NCBI RefSeq assembly: GCF_013297935.1 | Contig: NZ_JAAFIX010000003.1 | Span: 1-64,000 of the forward strand | Reading direction: 5' to 3' | DNA length: 64,000 bases | Origin: Rhodoferax sp. | Lineage (GTDB): Bacteria; Pseudomonadota; Gammaproteobacteria; Burkholderiales; Burkholderiaceae_C | Shown: positions 41,637-51,852 of the stretch, piece by piece | How positions within the stretch are numbered: position 1 is the stretch's first letter | How the letters are laid out: each line of letters opens with the position of its first letter | The notes under the pieces: generated by a model | Databases searched by the model: none | What the model was told of the DNA's origin: nothing | The model's input: the letters and a program-made list of their open reading frames with translations, nothing else | Position numbers and translations under genes: made by a program

Positions 41637-42407
41637 TTAGTGGCCGCTCGTGCCCAGATAGGCCTCAATCACTTTTTCGTTTTTCTGCACATCCGCAGGC
41701 GTGCCTTCAGCGATTTGCTTGCCGTAGTCCAACACAGTCACGCGGTCGCAGAGGCCCATGACCAGCTTCACATCGTGCTCAATCAGCAAAATGGTGCGGT
41801 TGTCTTTACGGATACGGTCGATGAGCTCGCGCAGCATGACCTTCTCCGTGGCGTTCATACCTGCCGCTGGCTCGTCCAACGCGATCAGTTGGGGATCGGT
41901 AGCCAGCGCACGGGCGATTTCCAGACGACGCTGATCCCCGTAGCTCAAAGTACGGGCCTTGTAGTCGGCGAACTTGCCGATACCCACATACTCCAGCAGC
42001 TCCTGGGCACGCTGGGCAATCTCGGCTTCTTCTGCCTTGAAGGAGCGGGTGCGGAACATGGCGCCCAACAATCCCGAGTGGGTGCGGATGTGACGACCGA
42101 CCATGACGTTTTCAAGCGCCGTCATTTCGGCGAACAAACGGATGTTCTGGAAAGTACGCGCAATACCCGCCTTGGCCACGGTGTGCACTGCAGTCGGGTG
42201 GTAGGTTTTGCCGGCCAGTTCAAAAGAACCGCTATCGGGTGTGTATAAACCGGTGAGCACGTTGAAGAACGTGGTCTTGCCGGCACCGTTCGGGCCGATC
42301 AAGCCGTAGACCTGACCCCGTTCGATTTTGATGCCCACATCACTCAAAGCCTGCAAGCCACCGAAGCGCTTGGAGACGCCGGAGACGTTCAATACTGTAT
42401 CTGTCAT
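41637..42407 (-). CDS. livG: branched-chain amino acid ABC transporter, ATP-binding protein
   Basis: A 256-residue ABC ATPase with Walker A GPNGAGKTTFFNVLTG, signature LSYGDQRRLEIARALA, Walker B LIALDEPAAGMN and the C-terminal segment EGTPADVQKNEKVIEAYLG typical of LivG. It pairs with LivF. A stem-loop (42431-42451) lies in the 56-bp gap after livM and may set the ratio of membrane to ATPase subunits. Confidence 0.93.
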   Translation of the reverse strand: MTDTVLNVSGVSKRFGGLQALSDVGIKIERGQVYGLIGPNGAGKTTFFNVLTGLYTPDSGSFELAGKTYHPTAVHTVAKAGIARTFQNIRLFAEMTALENVMVGRHIRTHSGLLGAMFRTRSFKAEEAEIAQRAQELLEYVGIGKFADYKARTLSYGDQRRLEIARALATDPQLIALDEPAAGMNATEKVMLRELIDRIRKDNRTILLIEHDVKLVMGLCDRVTVLDYGKQIAEGTPADVQKNEKVIEAYLGTSGH

Positions 42408-42430
42408 AGGTTATCCAATCAGTTGAAGAC

Positions 42431-42451
42431 CCCTGCTGCCCGGCAGCAGGG
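42431..42451. repeat. intercistronic stem-loop between livM and livG
   Basis: CCCTGCTG and CAGCAGGG flank a short CCCGG loop. The stem is strong but has no T tract, so it is more likely an RNA-stability or differential-expression element than a full terminator. Confidence 0.6.
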
Positions 42452-42463
42452 AGCTCGCAAATT

Positions 42464-43549
42464 TCAGCTCTTGGTGTTCTGCAGGGACTTGCCGTGCTCG
42501 GGCGCTGGCCACAAGCCACGGGGGCGCAGCAGCATGACGCTGATCATCGCCAAGGCGATCAACAATTGGCGAAGGATGGAGGCATCCAGGCGGCCGTCTG
42601 TCAAGGTCTGCAAAGGACCTGCCACGTAACGCAACACTTCCGGCAAGGCAGCCAGCAAGACCGCGCCCAAAATCACGCCGGGCAGATAACCCACGCCGCC
42701 CAGTACCACCATGGCCACAATCATCACCGACTCCATCAGGCTGAAGGACTCGGGAGAAATGAAACCTTGGAACGATGCAAACATGGCGCCGGACACGCCA
42801 CCAAACGTCGCACCCATGCCGAATGCCAGCAACTTCATGTTGCGGGTGTTGATACCCATGGCTTTCGCAGCGATTTCGTCTTCGCGGATGGCCATCCAGG
42901 CACGACCCACGCGGGACAATTCCAAGCGGTGGGAGATGATCACGCTGACCACAACCAAGGCCAAGAACAGGTAGTAGTACAGAGTGACTGACGCGATTTC
43001 AAAGTCGCCGATCATGAGCTTTTTACCCAGGTTCAGCCCGAAGAAGTGCAAAGGGTCGATCTGGTTAATGCCTTTGGGTCCGTTGGTGATGTTGACGGGG
43101 TGGTCCAGGTTGTTCATGAACACGCGGATGATTTCACCAAAGCCCAAAGTCACGATCGCGAGGTAGTCACCGCGCAAGCGCAAAGTAGGCGCACCCAACA
43201 GGACACCAAATATGCCCGCGAGCGCCGCACCGAGCGGAATGACCAGCCAGATCGGCGTGTGCATACCGTCCGGGAACATGGCAGCAATCGCTGGGAAGGT
43301 TTCAATCAGGTGCGGGGATGACATCAAGCCATACATGTAGGCACCGATGGCGAAGAAGGCCACGTAACCCAGATCAAGCAGACCGGCATAGCCCACCACA
43401 ATGTTCAGCCCCAGGGCCAACAACACGAAGAGCAAAGCCATGTCGGCGATACGCACCCAGGCGTTGCCAAATCCTTGCAGGATAAAAGGCAGGATCAACA
43501 GGCCGGCGGCAGCGGCCAGCATGGTCAAAAGACGTTTTTGGGGGTTCAT
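42464..43549 (-). CDS. livM: branched-chain amino acid ABC transporter, permease
   Basis: A 361-residue permease with about ten membrane helices. Family landmarks: LGLNIVVGYAGLLDLGYVAF, GAPTLRLRGDYLAIVTLGFG and the cytoplasmic loop GRAWMAIREDEIAAKAMGIN that contacts the ATPases. The ATG at 43549 starts 13 bp after livH. It forms the membrane channel with LivH. Confidence 0.93.
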   Translation of the reverse strand: MNPQKRLLTMLAAAAGLLILPFILQGFGNAWVRIADMALLFVLLALGLNIVVGYAGLLDLGYVAFFAIGAYMYGLMSSPHLIETFPAIAAMFPDGMHTPIWLVIPLGAALAGIFGVLLGAPTLRLRGDYLAIVTLGFGEIIRVFMNNLDHPVNITNGPKGINQIDPLHFFGLNLGKKLMIGDFEIASVTLYYYLFLALVVVSVIISHRLELSRVGRAWMAIREDEIAAKAMGINTRNMKLLAFGMGATFGGVSGAMFASFQGFISPESFSLMESVMIVAMVVLGGVGYLPGVILGAVLLAALPEVLRYVAGPLQTLTDGRLDASILRQLLIALAMISVMLLRPRGLWPAPEHGKSLQNTKS

Positions 43550-43562
43550 GTGCGGGTTCTCC

Positions 43563-44492
43563 TCAAGCACGATCCGCAACGCGCTCACCCAGCAGACCGG
43601 AAGGACGCAGTGTCAGCACAATGATCAAAACAATAAAAGCAAAGATGTCAGAGTAGTGGCTGCCCAAAACTCCACCGGTCAAGGCACCAATGTAGCCGGC
43701 ACCAATCGCCTCAATCAAGCCGAGCAACAAGGCGCCGACCACCGCACCGGCCAAGTTGCCGATACCGCCGAACACAGCTGCAGTGAAAGCCTTCAGACCG
43801 GGCAAAAATCCCATAGCATGTTGCGCGGTGCCGTAGTTAGAGGCATACATCACACCGGCAATGGCCGCCAACACGGCACCAATGATGAAGGTCGCTGAAA
43901 TCACCACATCGGGCTTCACGCCCATCAGGGCCGCCACACGTGGGTTCTCTGCTGTGGCACGCATCGCACGACCCAGCTTGGTGTAGTTGACCAACCACAT
44001 CAGAACGGCCAGAGACGCAGCGGTCACGCCCAGAATCATGACCTGGGTAGGTGTGATCACGGCGCCGGCAATATCAATAGGGTTGCCGGGCAAGAGCGTG
44101 GGGTACGACTTGTAGTTAGGCTTCCAGATGATCATGGCCAGGGTCTGCAGCAGAATGGACATGCCGATAGCGGTAATCAGCGGGGCGAGCTTAGGGCTGT
44201 TGCGCAGTGGACGGTAAGCCACTTTTTCGATCACGAAGTTCAATGCCGCGGCAACGACGCAGGCAATGATCAAGGCAATCAACAAGATCACAAAACCAGG
44301 GGTTCCGGGCATGGACTCTTGCATCAACCCGATGATGGTCCAACTGGTCAGGGCACCGACCATCACCACTTCACCGTGAGCGAAGTTGATCAAATTAATG
44401 ATCCCGTAGACCATGGTGTAACCCAGTGCAATGAGCGCATACATGCTGCCCAACACCAGACCATTTATGATCTGTTGTATAAAAATATCCAT
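43563..44492 (-). CDS. livH: branched-chain amino acid ABC transporter, permease
   Basis: A 309-residue permease, first gene of the operon. Landmarks: QQIINGLVLGSMYALIALG, YTMVYGIINLINFAHGEVVM and the coupling loop TKLGRAMRATAENPRVAALM. The ATG at 44492 has a GGAG site. No livK-type binding-protein gene lies in the operon or elsewhere in the window, so the receptor must be encoded at another locus. A 16-bp palindrome lies in the leader. Confidence 0.93.
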   Translation of the reverse strand: MDIFIQQIINGLVLGSMYALIALGYTMVYGIINLINFAHGEVVMVGALTSWTIIGLMQESMPGTPGFVILLIALIIACVVAAALNFVIEKVAYRPLRNSPKLAPLITAIGMSILLQTLAMIIWKPNYKSYPTLLPGNPIDIAGAVITPTQVMILGVTAASLAVLMWLVNYTKLGRAMRATAENPRVAALMGVKPDVVISATFIIGAVLAAIAGVMYASNYGTAQHAMGFLPGLKAFTAAVFGGIGNLAGAVVGALLLGLIEAIGAGYIGALTGGVLGSHYSDIFAFIVLIIVLTLRPSGLLGERVADRA

Positions 44493-44518
44493 AAAAAACT
44501 CCGTTGTTCTGTTGCGCG

Positions 44519-44534
44519 AACGGCCATGGCCGTT
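44519..44534. promoter_or_regulatory. 16-bp perfect palindrome upstream of livH
   Basis: AACGGCCATGGCCGTT lies 27-42 bp before the livH start codon, within the 233-bp gap to rarA. It could be a repressor site or a leader stem-loop. Apart from it I see no strong promoter hexamers in this gap. Confidence 0.4.
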
Positions 44535-44725
44535 AACACTGGTGGCGTTAGACCATCTAAAGCAATAAGCCTGCCACGTCAGGTTCACTGGCGGTGCAGG
44601 CCAAAAGCAGTGCCGCGATTCTAGCGAGGTCGGGCAAGTGGGTCTCGGGGGCGCAGGGTGGGTTTACCCTTGAGAACTATGCCGATTCGGCAACTCGTGC
44701 CCTATTTCATGCACTATTAGATTTC

Positions 44726-46012
44726 CTACTGGTTACGCCGCTTCAAATCGCGTAGCTTCTCCGCAATACGGATCTCCAAGCCCCGCTCCACCGGCCGGTA
44801 GAACTCCGTATCCGGCATACCCTCCGGCAGGTAGCGCTCGCCGGCGGCAAACCCGCCCTCCTCGTCGTGGGCGTAACGGTAGCCCTTGCCGTAATCCAGC
44901 TCCTTCATCAGTTTCGTCGGAGCATTGCGTAAATGCAGAGGAACCGGGCGGGTCCCGTCTTTTTTCACAAACGCCTTGACCTCGTTGAAGGCTTTGTACA
45001 CCGCGTTGCTCTTGGGCGCGATGGCAAGGTACACCACGCACTCGGCCAAAGCGAGCTCTCCCTCCGGGCTGCCCAGGCGCTCGTACACATCAGCAGCATC
45101 CAACGCCAACCTCAGTGCACGCGGGTCAGCGAGTCCGATGTCTTCTGCGGCCATCCGGATAAAGCGTCTCGCCAGGTAGCGTGGCTCGGCGCCCCCGTCC
45201 AACATCCGGGCGAACCAATAGAGCGCCGCATCGGGGTCCGACCCCCGCACGCTTTTATGCAGGGCCGAAATCGTGTCGTAAAACTGCTCACCGCCTTTGT
45301 CGTAACGGCGCATGCGCTCACCCAGGACCTTGAGCAACCACGCGTCACTGATCTCACTGATTTGCTCCTGGCGGGCTGCGACCCCCAGCGTTTCCAAGGT
45401 ATTGAGAAGCCGGCGAGCATCGCCATCGGCGTAGGCGATCAAACGATCCGTTGCTATATTTTCTATAGCTGGCAGCGCATGTTGCGCCTGGGCTCGTTGG
45501 ACTATTTCCTTCAAACTATCCGTATCCAGCGGCTGCAGAACATACACTGCTGCACGCGACAACAGCGCAGAGTTCACTTCAAATGAAGGGTTCTCGGTAG
45601 TCGCGCCGATGAACGTGAACAGCCCACTCTCCACGTGCGGCAAAAATGCATCCTGCTGGCTTTTGTTGAAACGGTGCACCTCGTCGACAAACACAATGGT
45701 GTGGCGCTGCTCCAGCCCGTCTCGGGCGAGCAAGGCCTGGTCGACCGCCTCGCGTATTTCTTTGATGCCACCCAGCACCGCGCTGATGGTGATGAACTGG
45801 GCATCGAAGGCGTCGGCCATGAGCCGGGCAATGGTCGTCTTGCCGACACCGGGCGGGCCCCACAAAATGCAACTGTGGGGCTGACCCGATTCGAACGCGA
45901 GCCGGAGCGCCATACCCTCACCCAGCACGTGCTGCTGGCCGATGACTTGTCCTAGCGTTTTAGGACGGAGCAGCTCCGCCAGTGGCTGGTGTTTAGGGGT
46001 AGATGTCGCCAC
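44726..46012 (-). CDS. rarA: replication-associated recombination protein A (AAA+ ATPase)
   Basis: A 428-residue AAA+ protein (RarA/MgsA, relative of eukaryotic WRNIP1 and clamp loaders) that acts at stalled replication forks. Walker A is GPPGVGKTTIARLMAD, Walker B is VFVDEVHRFNKSQQDAFLP, and sensor 2/C-terminal features include VRGSDPDAALYWFARMLDGG. An interspersed repeat copy is read in frame at about residues 169-187 (near HALPAIENIATDRL), a variable surface region of the ATPase domain. It closes the ftsK-lolA-mscS-rarA run. Confidence 0.94.
   Translation of the reverse strand: MATSTPKHQPLAELLRPKTLGQVIGQQHVLGEGMALRLAFESGQPHSCILWGPPGVGKTTIARLMADAFDAQFITISAVLGGIKEIREAVDQALLARDGLEQRHTIVFVDEVHRFNKSQQDAFLPHVESGLFTFIGATTENPSFEVNSALLSRAAVYVLQPLDTDSLKEIVQRAQAQHALPAIENIATDRLIAYADGDARRLLNTLETLGVAARQEQISEISDAWLLKVLGERMRRYDKGGEQFYDTISALHKSVRGSDPDAALYWFARMLDGGAEPRYLARRFIRMAAEDIGLADPRALRLALDAADVYERLGSPEGELALAECVVYLAIAPKSNAVYKAFNEVKAFVKKDGTRPVPLHLRNAPTKLMKELDYGKGYRYAHDEEGGFAAGERYLPEGMPDTEFYRPVERGLEIRIAEKLRDLKRRNQ
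45453..45508 (+). repeat. interspersed repeat copy inside rarA, in frame
   Basis: Plus strand: GCTATATTTTCTATAGCTGG, CAGCGCA, then about ten bases and GGGCTCG, fitting the family order. rarA is read from the opposite strand through it as RAQAQHALPAIENIAT. Confidence 0.65.
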
Positions 46013-46037
46013 AGAACCGCGTCGGCCCTCTCAAGGT

Positions 46038-46847
46038 TTACAGGTTGCGATGCGCAACAGGAGTTTCAGGCACAGGGTAGCCTGCAGCGCCAAAGGTTTG
46101 CACCACTGCTTTGTGGGTATCGAAATACACCTGCCAGTAGTGGTCCGTATGGGTGTACGGGCGCACGCACAACAAAGGGCCCTCGGGGGTGAATTGCAAA
46201 ATTTCAATGTCGGGTGCAGGCGCGGTAGCCACGTTGGGAATTGCAGTCACTGCAGCGCGCAAGCGGGCGATAGCGTCTTGCACATCCACACCATTGGCCA
46301 CTTTGGCGAGACAGTCCACACGGCGATGCGGCAACACGCTGAAGTTTTGAATCGAGCCGGAGAATACGGTGTTGTTACCCACAATGGTGATCACGTTGTC
46401 CGGGGTGATCAAAGTGGTTCCGAACAGGCCCAGTTCTTTCACCGTGCCGGTAATGCCACCGGCTGTGACAAAGTCACCCACCTTGTAAGGCCGCAGCACC
46501 TGCATGAACACGCCCGCCGCAAAATGCGTCAGCAATCCGCCCCATGCCGTCCCGATGGCCAGGCCCGCGCCGGCGAGCAGTGCCGCGAATGAGGTGGTCT
46601 TGACCCCGAAGATGTCGAGAATCGCCAGAATCAGCACGATGTTGAGCAACACCGAAATGATGGAGGTCAGGTAATTGGCCAGCGTCTGGTCCACTTTGCC
46701 ACCACGTTGCAAACCGGCTCCGAGCAGGCGCAGCGCCATCCCGATCAACCAACGCCCGATGACCCACGCGGCAAGGGCGCCCAATAACTTGAGACCGAAG
46801 TCTGCACCCTGGGTGGTTAAAAAATTCCAAATAACTTCCGTATTCAT
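46038..46847 (-). CDS. small-conductance mechanosensitive channel, MscS family
   Basis: A 269-residue channel, near the length of E. coli MscS (286). Three N-terminal membrane helices end with the pore-lining helix GAGLAIGTAWGGLLTHFAAG, followed by the beta domain (VLRPYKVGDFVTAGGITGTV, TLITPDNVITIVGNN) and the cytoplasmic cage. It releases solutes on osmotic downshock. It sits between lolA and rarA, genes that are usually adjacent, with 25-26 bp gaps on each side. Confidence 0.92.
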   Translation of the reverse strand: MNTEVIWNFLTTQGADFGLKLLGALAAWVIGRWLIGMALRLLGAGLQRGGKVDQTLANYLTSIISVLLNIVLILAILDIFGVKTTSFAALLAGAGLAIGTAWGGLLTHFAAGVFMQVLRPYKVGDFVTAGGITGTVKELGLFGTTLITPDNVITIVGNNTVFSGSIQNFSVLPHRRVDCLAKVANGVDVQDAIARLRAAVTAIPNVATAPAPDIEILQFTPEGPLLCVRPYTHTDHYWQVYFDTHKAVVQTFGAAGYPVPETPVAHRNL

Positions 46848-46873
46848 GCCTGTACTCCCGATAGTGAAACCGC

Positions 46874-47503
46874 CTATTGGCGGACGACATCCGCCCCTGC
46901 GGGCGGCTTGAACTGAAACAGTTCGAGATTTATAACGGCGTTGCTCTGGAATCCGCTGAAGGTGATGACAGACTTTTGGCCGAAAGTGTCGACTATTTCA
47001 AGTTTTTCGAGTTGGTTTTGGCGGAACCCGATCCGCACCGACTGCAACTGGTTGTCTTTGGCCTTGGGCGAGCCCAGCACCCACTGCAAGCCGCCTTCGT
47101 CCGGCGCATCCGCCAGAGCGAAATCATTTTGCAAGGCCTTGATGTCGGCCGAGGACGCAATCAGCGCCGCCGGCGTAGAGCCCAGGGCTTGGGCCTGCTT
47201 GCGTGCGGTGACCTGGTTCAAATCGACATCGTAGAGCCACAGGGTCTGACCATCGGCCACGATGGTCTGCTCGAAGGGCTTTTTATATACAAACTTGAAA
47301 CGGCCGGGCCGGGAAAACTCAAAGGTACCGCTGGAGCTTTTGCTGCGCGAGAGCTGGCCGTCCTTGGGAGGCGCGGTCACCACTTGGGTGAACTCCGCCT
47401 TGCCCGATTTCACAGTGCGCACGAATGATTCAAGATCATTTATGCCTGTAGCCCTCGCAGATATTGCGCAGGCAGCTATTAAAAGTATAGCGAATTGCTT
47501 CAT
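46874..47503 (-). CDS. lolA: outer-membrane lipoprotein carrier protein LolA
   Basis: A 209-residue periplasmic chaperone that shuttles lipoproteins from LolCDE to LolB. The mature part matches LolA: VKSGKAEFTQVVTAPPKDG, SSGTFEFSRPGRFKFVYKKP, FEQTIVADGQTLWLYDVDLN and PAALIASSADIKALQNDF. The signal peptide MKQFAILLIAACAISARA is encoded by an interspersed repeat copy, almost the same as that of PbpC, and contains a lipobox-like IAAC as well as an ARA cleavage site; lipidation would be odd for a soluble carrier. It starts 7 bp after ftsK. Confidence 0.92.
   Translation of the reverse strand: MKQFAILLIAACAISARATGINDLESFVRTVKSGKAEFTQVVTAPPKDGQLSRSKSSSGTFEFSRPGRFKFVYKKPFEQTIVADGQTLWLYDVDLNQVTARKQAQALGSTPAALIASSADIKALQNDFALADAPDEGGLQWVLGSPKAKDNQLQSVRIGFRQNQLEKLEIVDTFGQKSVITFSGFQSNAVINLELFQFKPPAGADVVRQ
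47437..47491 (-). repeat. interspersed repeat copy encoding the LolA signal peptide
   Basis: Minus strand: GCTATACTTTTAATAGCTGC, CTGCGCA, ten bases, GGGCTACAGGC. It is translated as AILLIAACAISARATG, in the same frame as the pbpC N-terminal copy. Confidence 0.8.
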
Positions 47504-47510
47504 AACCAAC

Positions 47511-49838
47511 CTATTCTGCACGGTTCGGGACCAGAATTTCCCGTTGACCGCTACCACTCATGGCACTGACCAGACCCGCCTTCTCCATGTCTTCCACCAA
47601 TCGGGCTGCGCGGTTGTAGCCGATCTTGAGGTGGCGCTGCACCAGGGAGATGCTGGCCTTGCGATTCTTAAGAACCACCTCCACGGCCTGGTCGTACATC
47701 GGATCTTTTTCTCCGCCGCCGTCTTCACCGCCAACGCCGTCTTCGCCGTCCACCGTGCCGCCCTCAAGGACTCCGTCGATGTAATCCGGCTCCCCCTGGC
47801 TCTTGAGGTAACTCACTACGCGGTGCACTTCTTCATCGCTGACAAAGGCGCCGTGCACCCGCACGGGGAAACCGGTCCCGCTGGCCATATAGAGCATGTC
47901 ACCCATGCCCAGCAGGGCTTCCGCCCCCATCTGATCCAGAATGGTGCGGCTATCGATTTTGGAGCCGACGGAGAACGCAATCCGCGTCGGGATATTGGCT
48001 TTGATCAACCCGGTAATCACATCCACGCTGGGGCGCTGAGTCGCCAGAATCAAATGGATACCAGCGGCACGGGCCTTCTGGGCCAAGCGGGCGATCAGCT
48101 CTTCAATCTTCTTGCCCACCACCATCATCAGGTCGGCGAGCTCATCGATGATGACCACGATATGCGGCAAACGATTCAGCGGCTCCGGGCTCTCCGGCGT
48201 CAAACTGAAAGGGTTGTATATGAACTCGCCCCGGGCTTTGGCTTCATCAATTTTGGTATTGAAGCCCGCCAGATTGCGCACGCCCATTTTGCTCATGAGC
48301 TTGTAGCGCTTTTCCATTTCAGCCACACACCAGTTCAAGCCGTGTGCCGCTTGCTTCATGTCGGTAACCACGGGGGCCAACAAATGCGGGATACCTTCAT
48401 AGACCGACATTTCCAGCATCTTGGGGTCAATCATCAGCAGGCGAACATCACGCGCCTCGGCCTTATAGAGCAGAGACAGGATCATGGCGTTGATCCCCAC
48501 TGATTTCCCCGAGCCTGTGGTACCGGCTACCAGCACATGGGGCATTTTGGCCAAGTCCGCCACGATCGGGTTGCCGATGATGTCTTTGCCCAGCCCCATG
48601 GTGAGCATGGATTTGGCTTCGTTGTAAACCTGAGAGCCCAGAATTTCGGACAAGCGAATGCTTTGCCGTTTGGCATTGGGCAACTCCAGCGCCATGTAGT
48701 TTTTACCGGGGATGGTTTCCACCACCCGGATCGACACCAGACTCAAACTCCGCGCCAGATCTTTGGCCAAGCCCACAATCTGCGAGCCCTTCACGCCCGT
48801 GGCAGGTTCAATTTCATAGCGGGTAATCACCGGGCCCGGCTGCGCCAGGACCACACGCACTTCAACACCGAAGTCTTTCAACTTCTTCTCAATCATGCGG
48901 CTGGTCATCTCCAGCGTTTCGGGCGCCACGGTTTCCTGCCGCAACTGAGGATCATCCAACAAGGCAACCTGGGGAAGCTTGCTGTCCGGCATTTCGGTAA
49001 ACAGCGGCTTCTGCCGCTCTTTGGCCACCCGCACGCTGGGCGGAAGCTCCACCAGAACCGGCTCAATCACCACCGGTGCCGGCGCTGGGTAGACCACTGT
49101 CTCTTCGTGCTCTTCCAGATACACCTCTTCCCGCTCCCGCACGGCGAGCTGCCCTAGCTCACGATCTTGCGCCTCTTCCTTTTTCTCACGGCGGCTTTCC
49201 ACCAGCGAGTAGACAAACGCACCGATGCGCTCCGCCACCCGTGACCACGAAAAATGAAACACCCACGACACGCCCACCAAGCCCAGCACGATAGCGATCA
49301 GGCCAGAGCCGGCAAAGCCCATCCAGCGCACGCTCCAAGGCCCCGCCAACTGCCCCAATGCGCCGCCACTGGCGCCCGGCAACATCAGCTCCAGCCGGTA
49401 GAGCCGGGCCCACTCCAGGGAGGTGCTTGCCAACATCAACAACGCCAGCCCGCACCAGAACATCCAACGGGGGTGTGACGGCTCGCGCTCTGCCGTATCC
49501 AGCCCCTCTTCGCCACGCAAGCGCTTGGCCAAAAGCGACAACCAGACACGACAGCCGGCAGCCACACACCACCAGACCGAGAACCCGAAAAGGAAATAAC
49601 TCAAATCCGCCCACAGCGCGCCAATGCGCCCGACGTGGTTGTGCGTGGGAGCGCCCGAGCCGGAGGTCGACCAAGCTGCGTCTTGTGCGGAATGGCTCAA
49701 CAGCGCAACGAGCCACAAGACCAGCAAAACGAAGCCCGCCACCAAAGCAATCTCGTTGCCGAAGCGGCTGATGCCTGATGGAGCCTCAGGCGCTTTTTTA
49801 CGATTCGGAGAGTGGAGTGTGTGAAGTGAATAAGTCAT
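47511..49838 (-). CDS. ftsK: DNA translocase FtsK
   Basis: A 775-residue cell-division DNA pump. Four N-terminal membrane helices (to about residue 200), a short linker, then the RecA-like motor with Walker [20 protein letters not shown], Walker [14 protein letters not shown], and a C-terminal gamma winged helix (about 705-775: [20 protein letters not shown]) that reads KOPS sites. The linker is short compared with E. coli FtsK, as common in this group. It lies 38 bp after a crp-like gene and just before lolA. Confidence 0.95.
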   Translation of the reverse strand: MTYSLHTLHSPNRKKAPEAPSGISRFGNEIALVAGFVLLVLWLVALLSHSAQDAAWSTSGSGAPTHNHVGRIGALWADLSYFLFGFSVWWCVAAGCRVWLSLLAKRLRGEEGLDTAEREPSHPRWMFWCGLALLMLASTSLEWARLYRLELMLPGASGGALGQLAGPWSVRWMGFAGSGLIAIVLGLVGVSWVFHFSWSRVAERIGAFVYSLVESRREKKEEAQDRELGQLAVREREEVYLEEHEETVVYPAPAPVVIEPVLVELPPSVRVAKERQKPLFTEMPDSKLPQVALLDDPQLRQETVAPETLEMTSRMIEKKLKDFGVEVRVVLAQPGPVITRYEIEPATGVKGSQIVGLAKDLARSLSLVSIRVVETIPGKNYMALELPNAKRQSIRLSEILGSQVYNEAKSMLTMGLGKDIIGNPIVADLAKMPHVLVAGTTGSGKSVGINAMILSLLYKAEARDVRLLMIDPKMLEMSVYEGIPHLLAPVVTDMKQAAHGLNWCVAEMEKRYKLMSKMGVRNLAGFNTKIDEAKARGEFIYNPFSLTPESPEPLNRLPHIVVIIDELADLMMVVGKKIEELIARLAQKARAAGIHLILATQRPSVDVITGLIKANIPTRIAFSVGSKIDSRTILDQMGAEALLGMGDMLYMASGTGFPVRVHGAFVSDEEVHRVVSYLKSQGEPDYIDGVLEGGTVDGEDGVGGEDGGGEKDPMYDQAVEVVLKNRKASISLVQRHLKIGYNRAARLVEDMEKAGLVSAMSGSGQREILVPNRAE

Positions 49839-49876
49839 GTTCTAAGGCGCTGCACAGCGTGGCGGCGCCGACGCTA

Positions 49877-50551
49877 TCAGCGGGGTTTGGAGCGCCGCTC
49901 CCAGACACGGATGCCGCCATCCTTGTTGGTTTGGATAAAGCCCTGATCCTCAAAATCTTTCATGACACGGCTCACCATCTCGCGGGAAGCGCCCACCATT
50001 TTGGACAGGTCAGAGCGGGACACTTTCTCGCGGATCAGCATTTCGCCTTTTTCCACCGGCTCAGCCATATCGAGCAGCACATTGGCCACACGCCCATACA
50101 CACCCATCAGTGCGAGGGAGACGATTTTCTGGTCGGCAGTCCGTAAACGCTGCACCAAGCCCCGCATGACTGCAGACATGATGGCTAGGTTGGCGCTCAC
50201 GGAGCGGGTGAAATCCTCGCGCCCGAGCACCAGCACATCCATTTGTGTGTCGGCTTGTACCGTGGCGGAATGGGCCTCGTTGTCGATCAGGCTCATCTCA
50301 CCGATGTAGTCGCCGGCTTTCAGCGTTGCAAGGATCACCTCCTTGCCCTTGCTATCGGTTTTCACGACATGGGCTCTGCCAGACAAAATCAGATACAAGG
50401 CGTTAGAAGTCTCGCCTTGCTGGACCACGTCGTGTCCCTTTTTGATCTTGAGCTTCGTCACATTTGCCGCGAGATCCCCGACTTGCTCCGGCGTCAGGTT
50501 GGCAAAAAGAGGGACCCGACGGATTAAATCCTGGTTGCTCAACATTGCCAT
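49877..50551 (-). CDS. Crp/Fnr family transcriptional regulator, CRP-like
   Basis: A 224-residue regulator. Residues 8-125 form a cyclic-nucleotide-binding-like beta-roll (GDYIGEMSLIDNEAHSATVQ, a phosphate-binding-cassette-like segment), and residues about 165-215 form the helix-turn-helix SRSDLSKMVGASREMVSRVM, very close to the CRP recognition helix. It contains no cysteine, so it cannot hold an FNR iron-sulfur cluster and is not the regulator of the FNR boxes in this window. AGGAG precedes the ATG at 50551; the ATG two codons later is also possible. The effector may be cAMP, by family analogy. Confidence 0.88.
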   Translation of the reverse strand: MAMLSNQDLIRRVPLFANLTPEQVGDLAANVTKLKIKKGHDVVQQGETSNALYLILSGRAHVVKTDSKGKEVILATLKAGDYIGEMSLIDNEAHSATVQADTQMDVLVLGREDFTRSVSANLAIMSAVMRGLVQRLRTADQKIVSLALMGVYGRVANVLLDMAEPVEKGEMLIREKVSRSDLSKMVGASREMVSRVMKDFEDQGFIQTNKDGGIRVWERRSKPR

Positions 50552-50581
50552 TGATGGGGGCTCCTGCTTACTTATGGGTGA

Positions 50582-51658
<1,077 letters not shown>

Positions 51659-51688
51659 GGCTGCAAGACCGCGAAATGCGGAACCGGC

Positions 51689-51694
51689 TATAAT
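51689..51694 (+). promoter_or_regulatory. -10 element of the rpmB-rpmG promoter
   Basis: A perfect TATAAT hexamer about 30 bp after the trxB stop. The -35 region is weak. Transcription from here would give a leader of roughly 150 bases before rpmB. Confidence 0.6.
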
Positions 51695-51703
51695 CTGAGG
51701 CTT

Positions 51704-51783
51704 TGCTGAATTCGCCCCGTGAGGGGCCGCCCTCTACCGAGGGGTTCAGCAGTTTCCGTTGAGGTAATCGACGGGGGGTTACC
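51704..51783 (+). promoter_or_regulatory. structured 5' leader of rpmB-rpmG (candidate cis-regulatory RNA)
   Basis: TGCTGAA (51704-51710) pairs with TTCAGCA (51745-51751). Inside are two hairpins: GCCCC-GTGA-GGGGC (51714-51727, a GNRA-type loop) and CCCTC-TACC-GAGGG (51730-51743), forming a three-way junction. A further stem GGTAA/TTACC lies at 51763-51783. The structure sits where ribosomal-protein operons often carry autoregulatory elements. I know of no named leader matching it. Function is inferred from position and fold only. Confidence 0.5.
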
Positions 51784-51852
51784 GCCACCCTTTTTCTTGG
51801 CGAGGTGAGGTCTGTGCAGTCTTGTGCAGGCCGTATCAATCGGAGTGTCCAC

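Noticed and set aside
49877..50551. The Crp/Fnr-family gene as FNR, the regulator of the FNR-type boxes
   Set aside because: The protein has no cysteine and so no iron-sulfur cluster ligands; its recognition helix is CRP-like.
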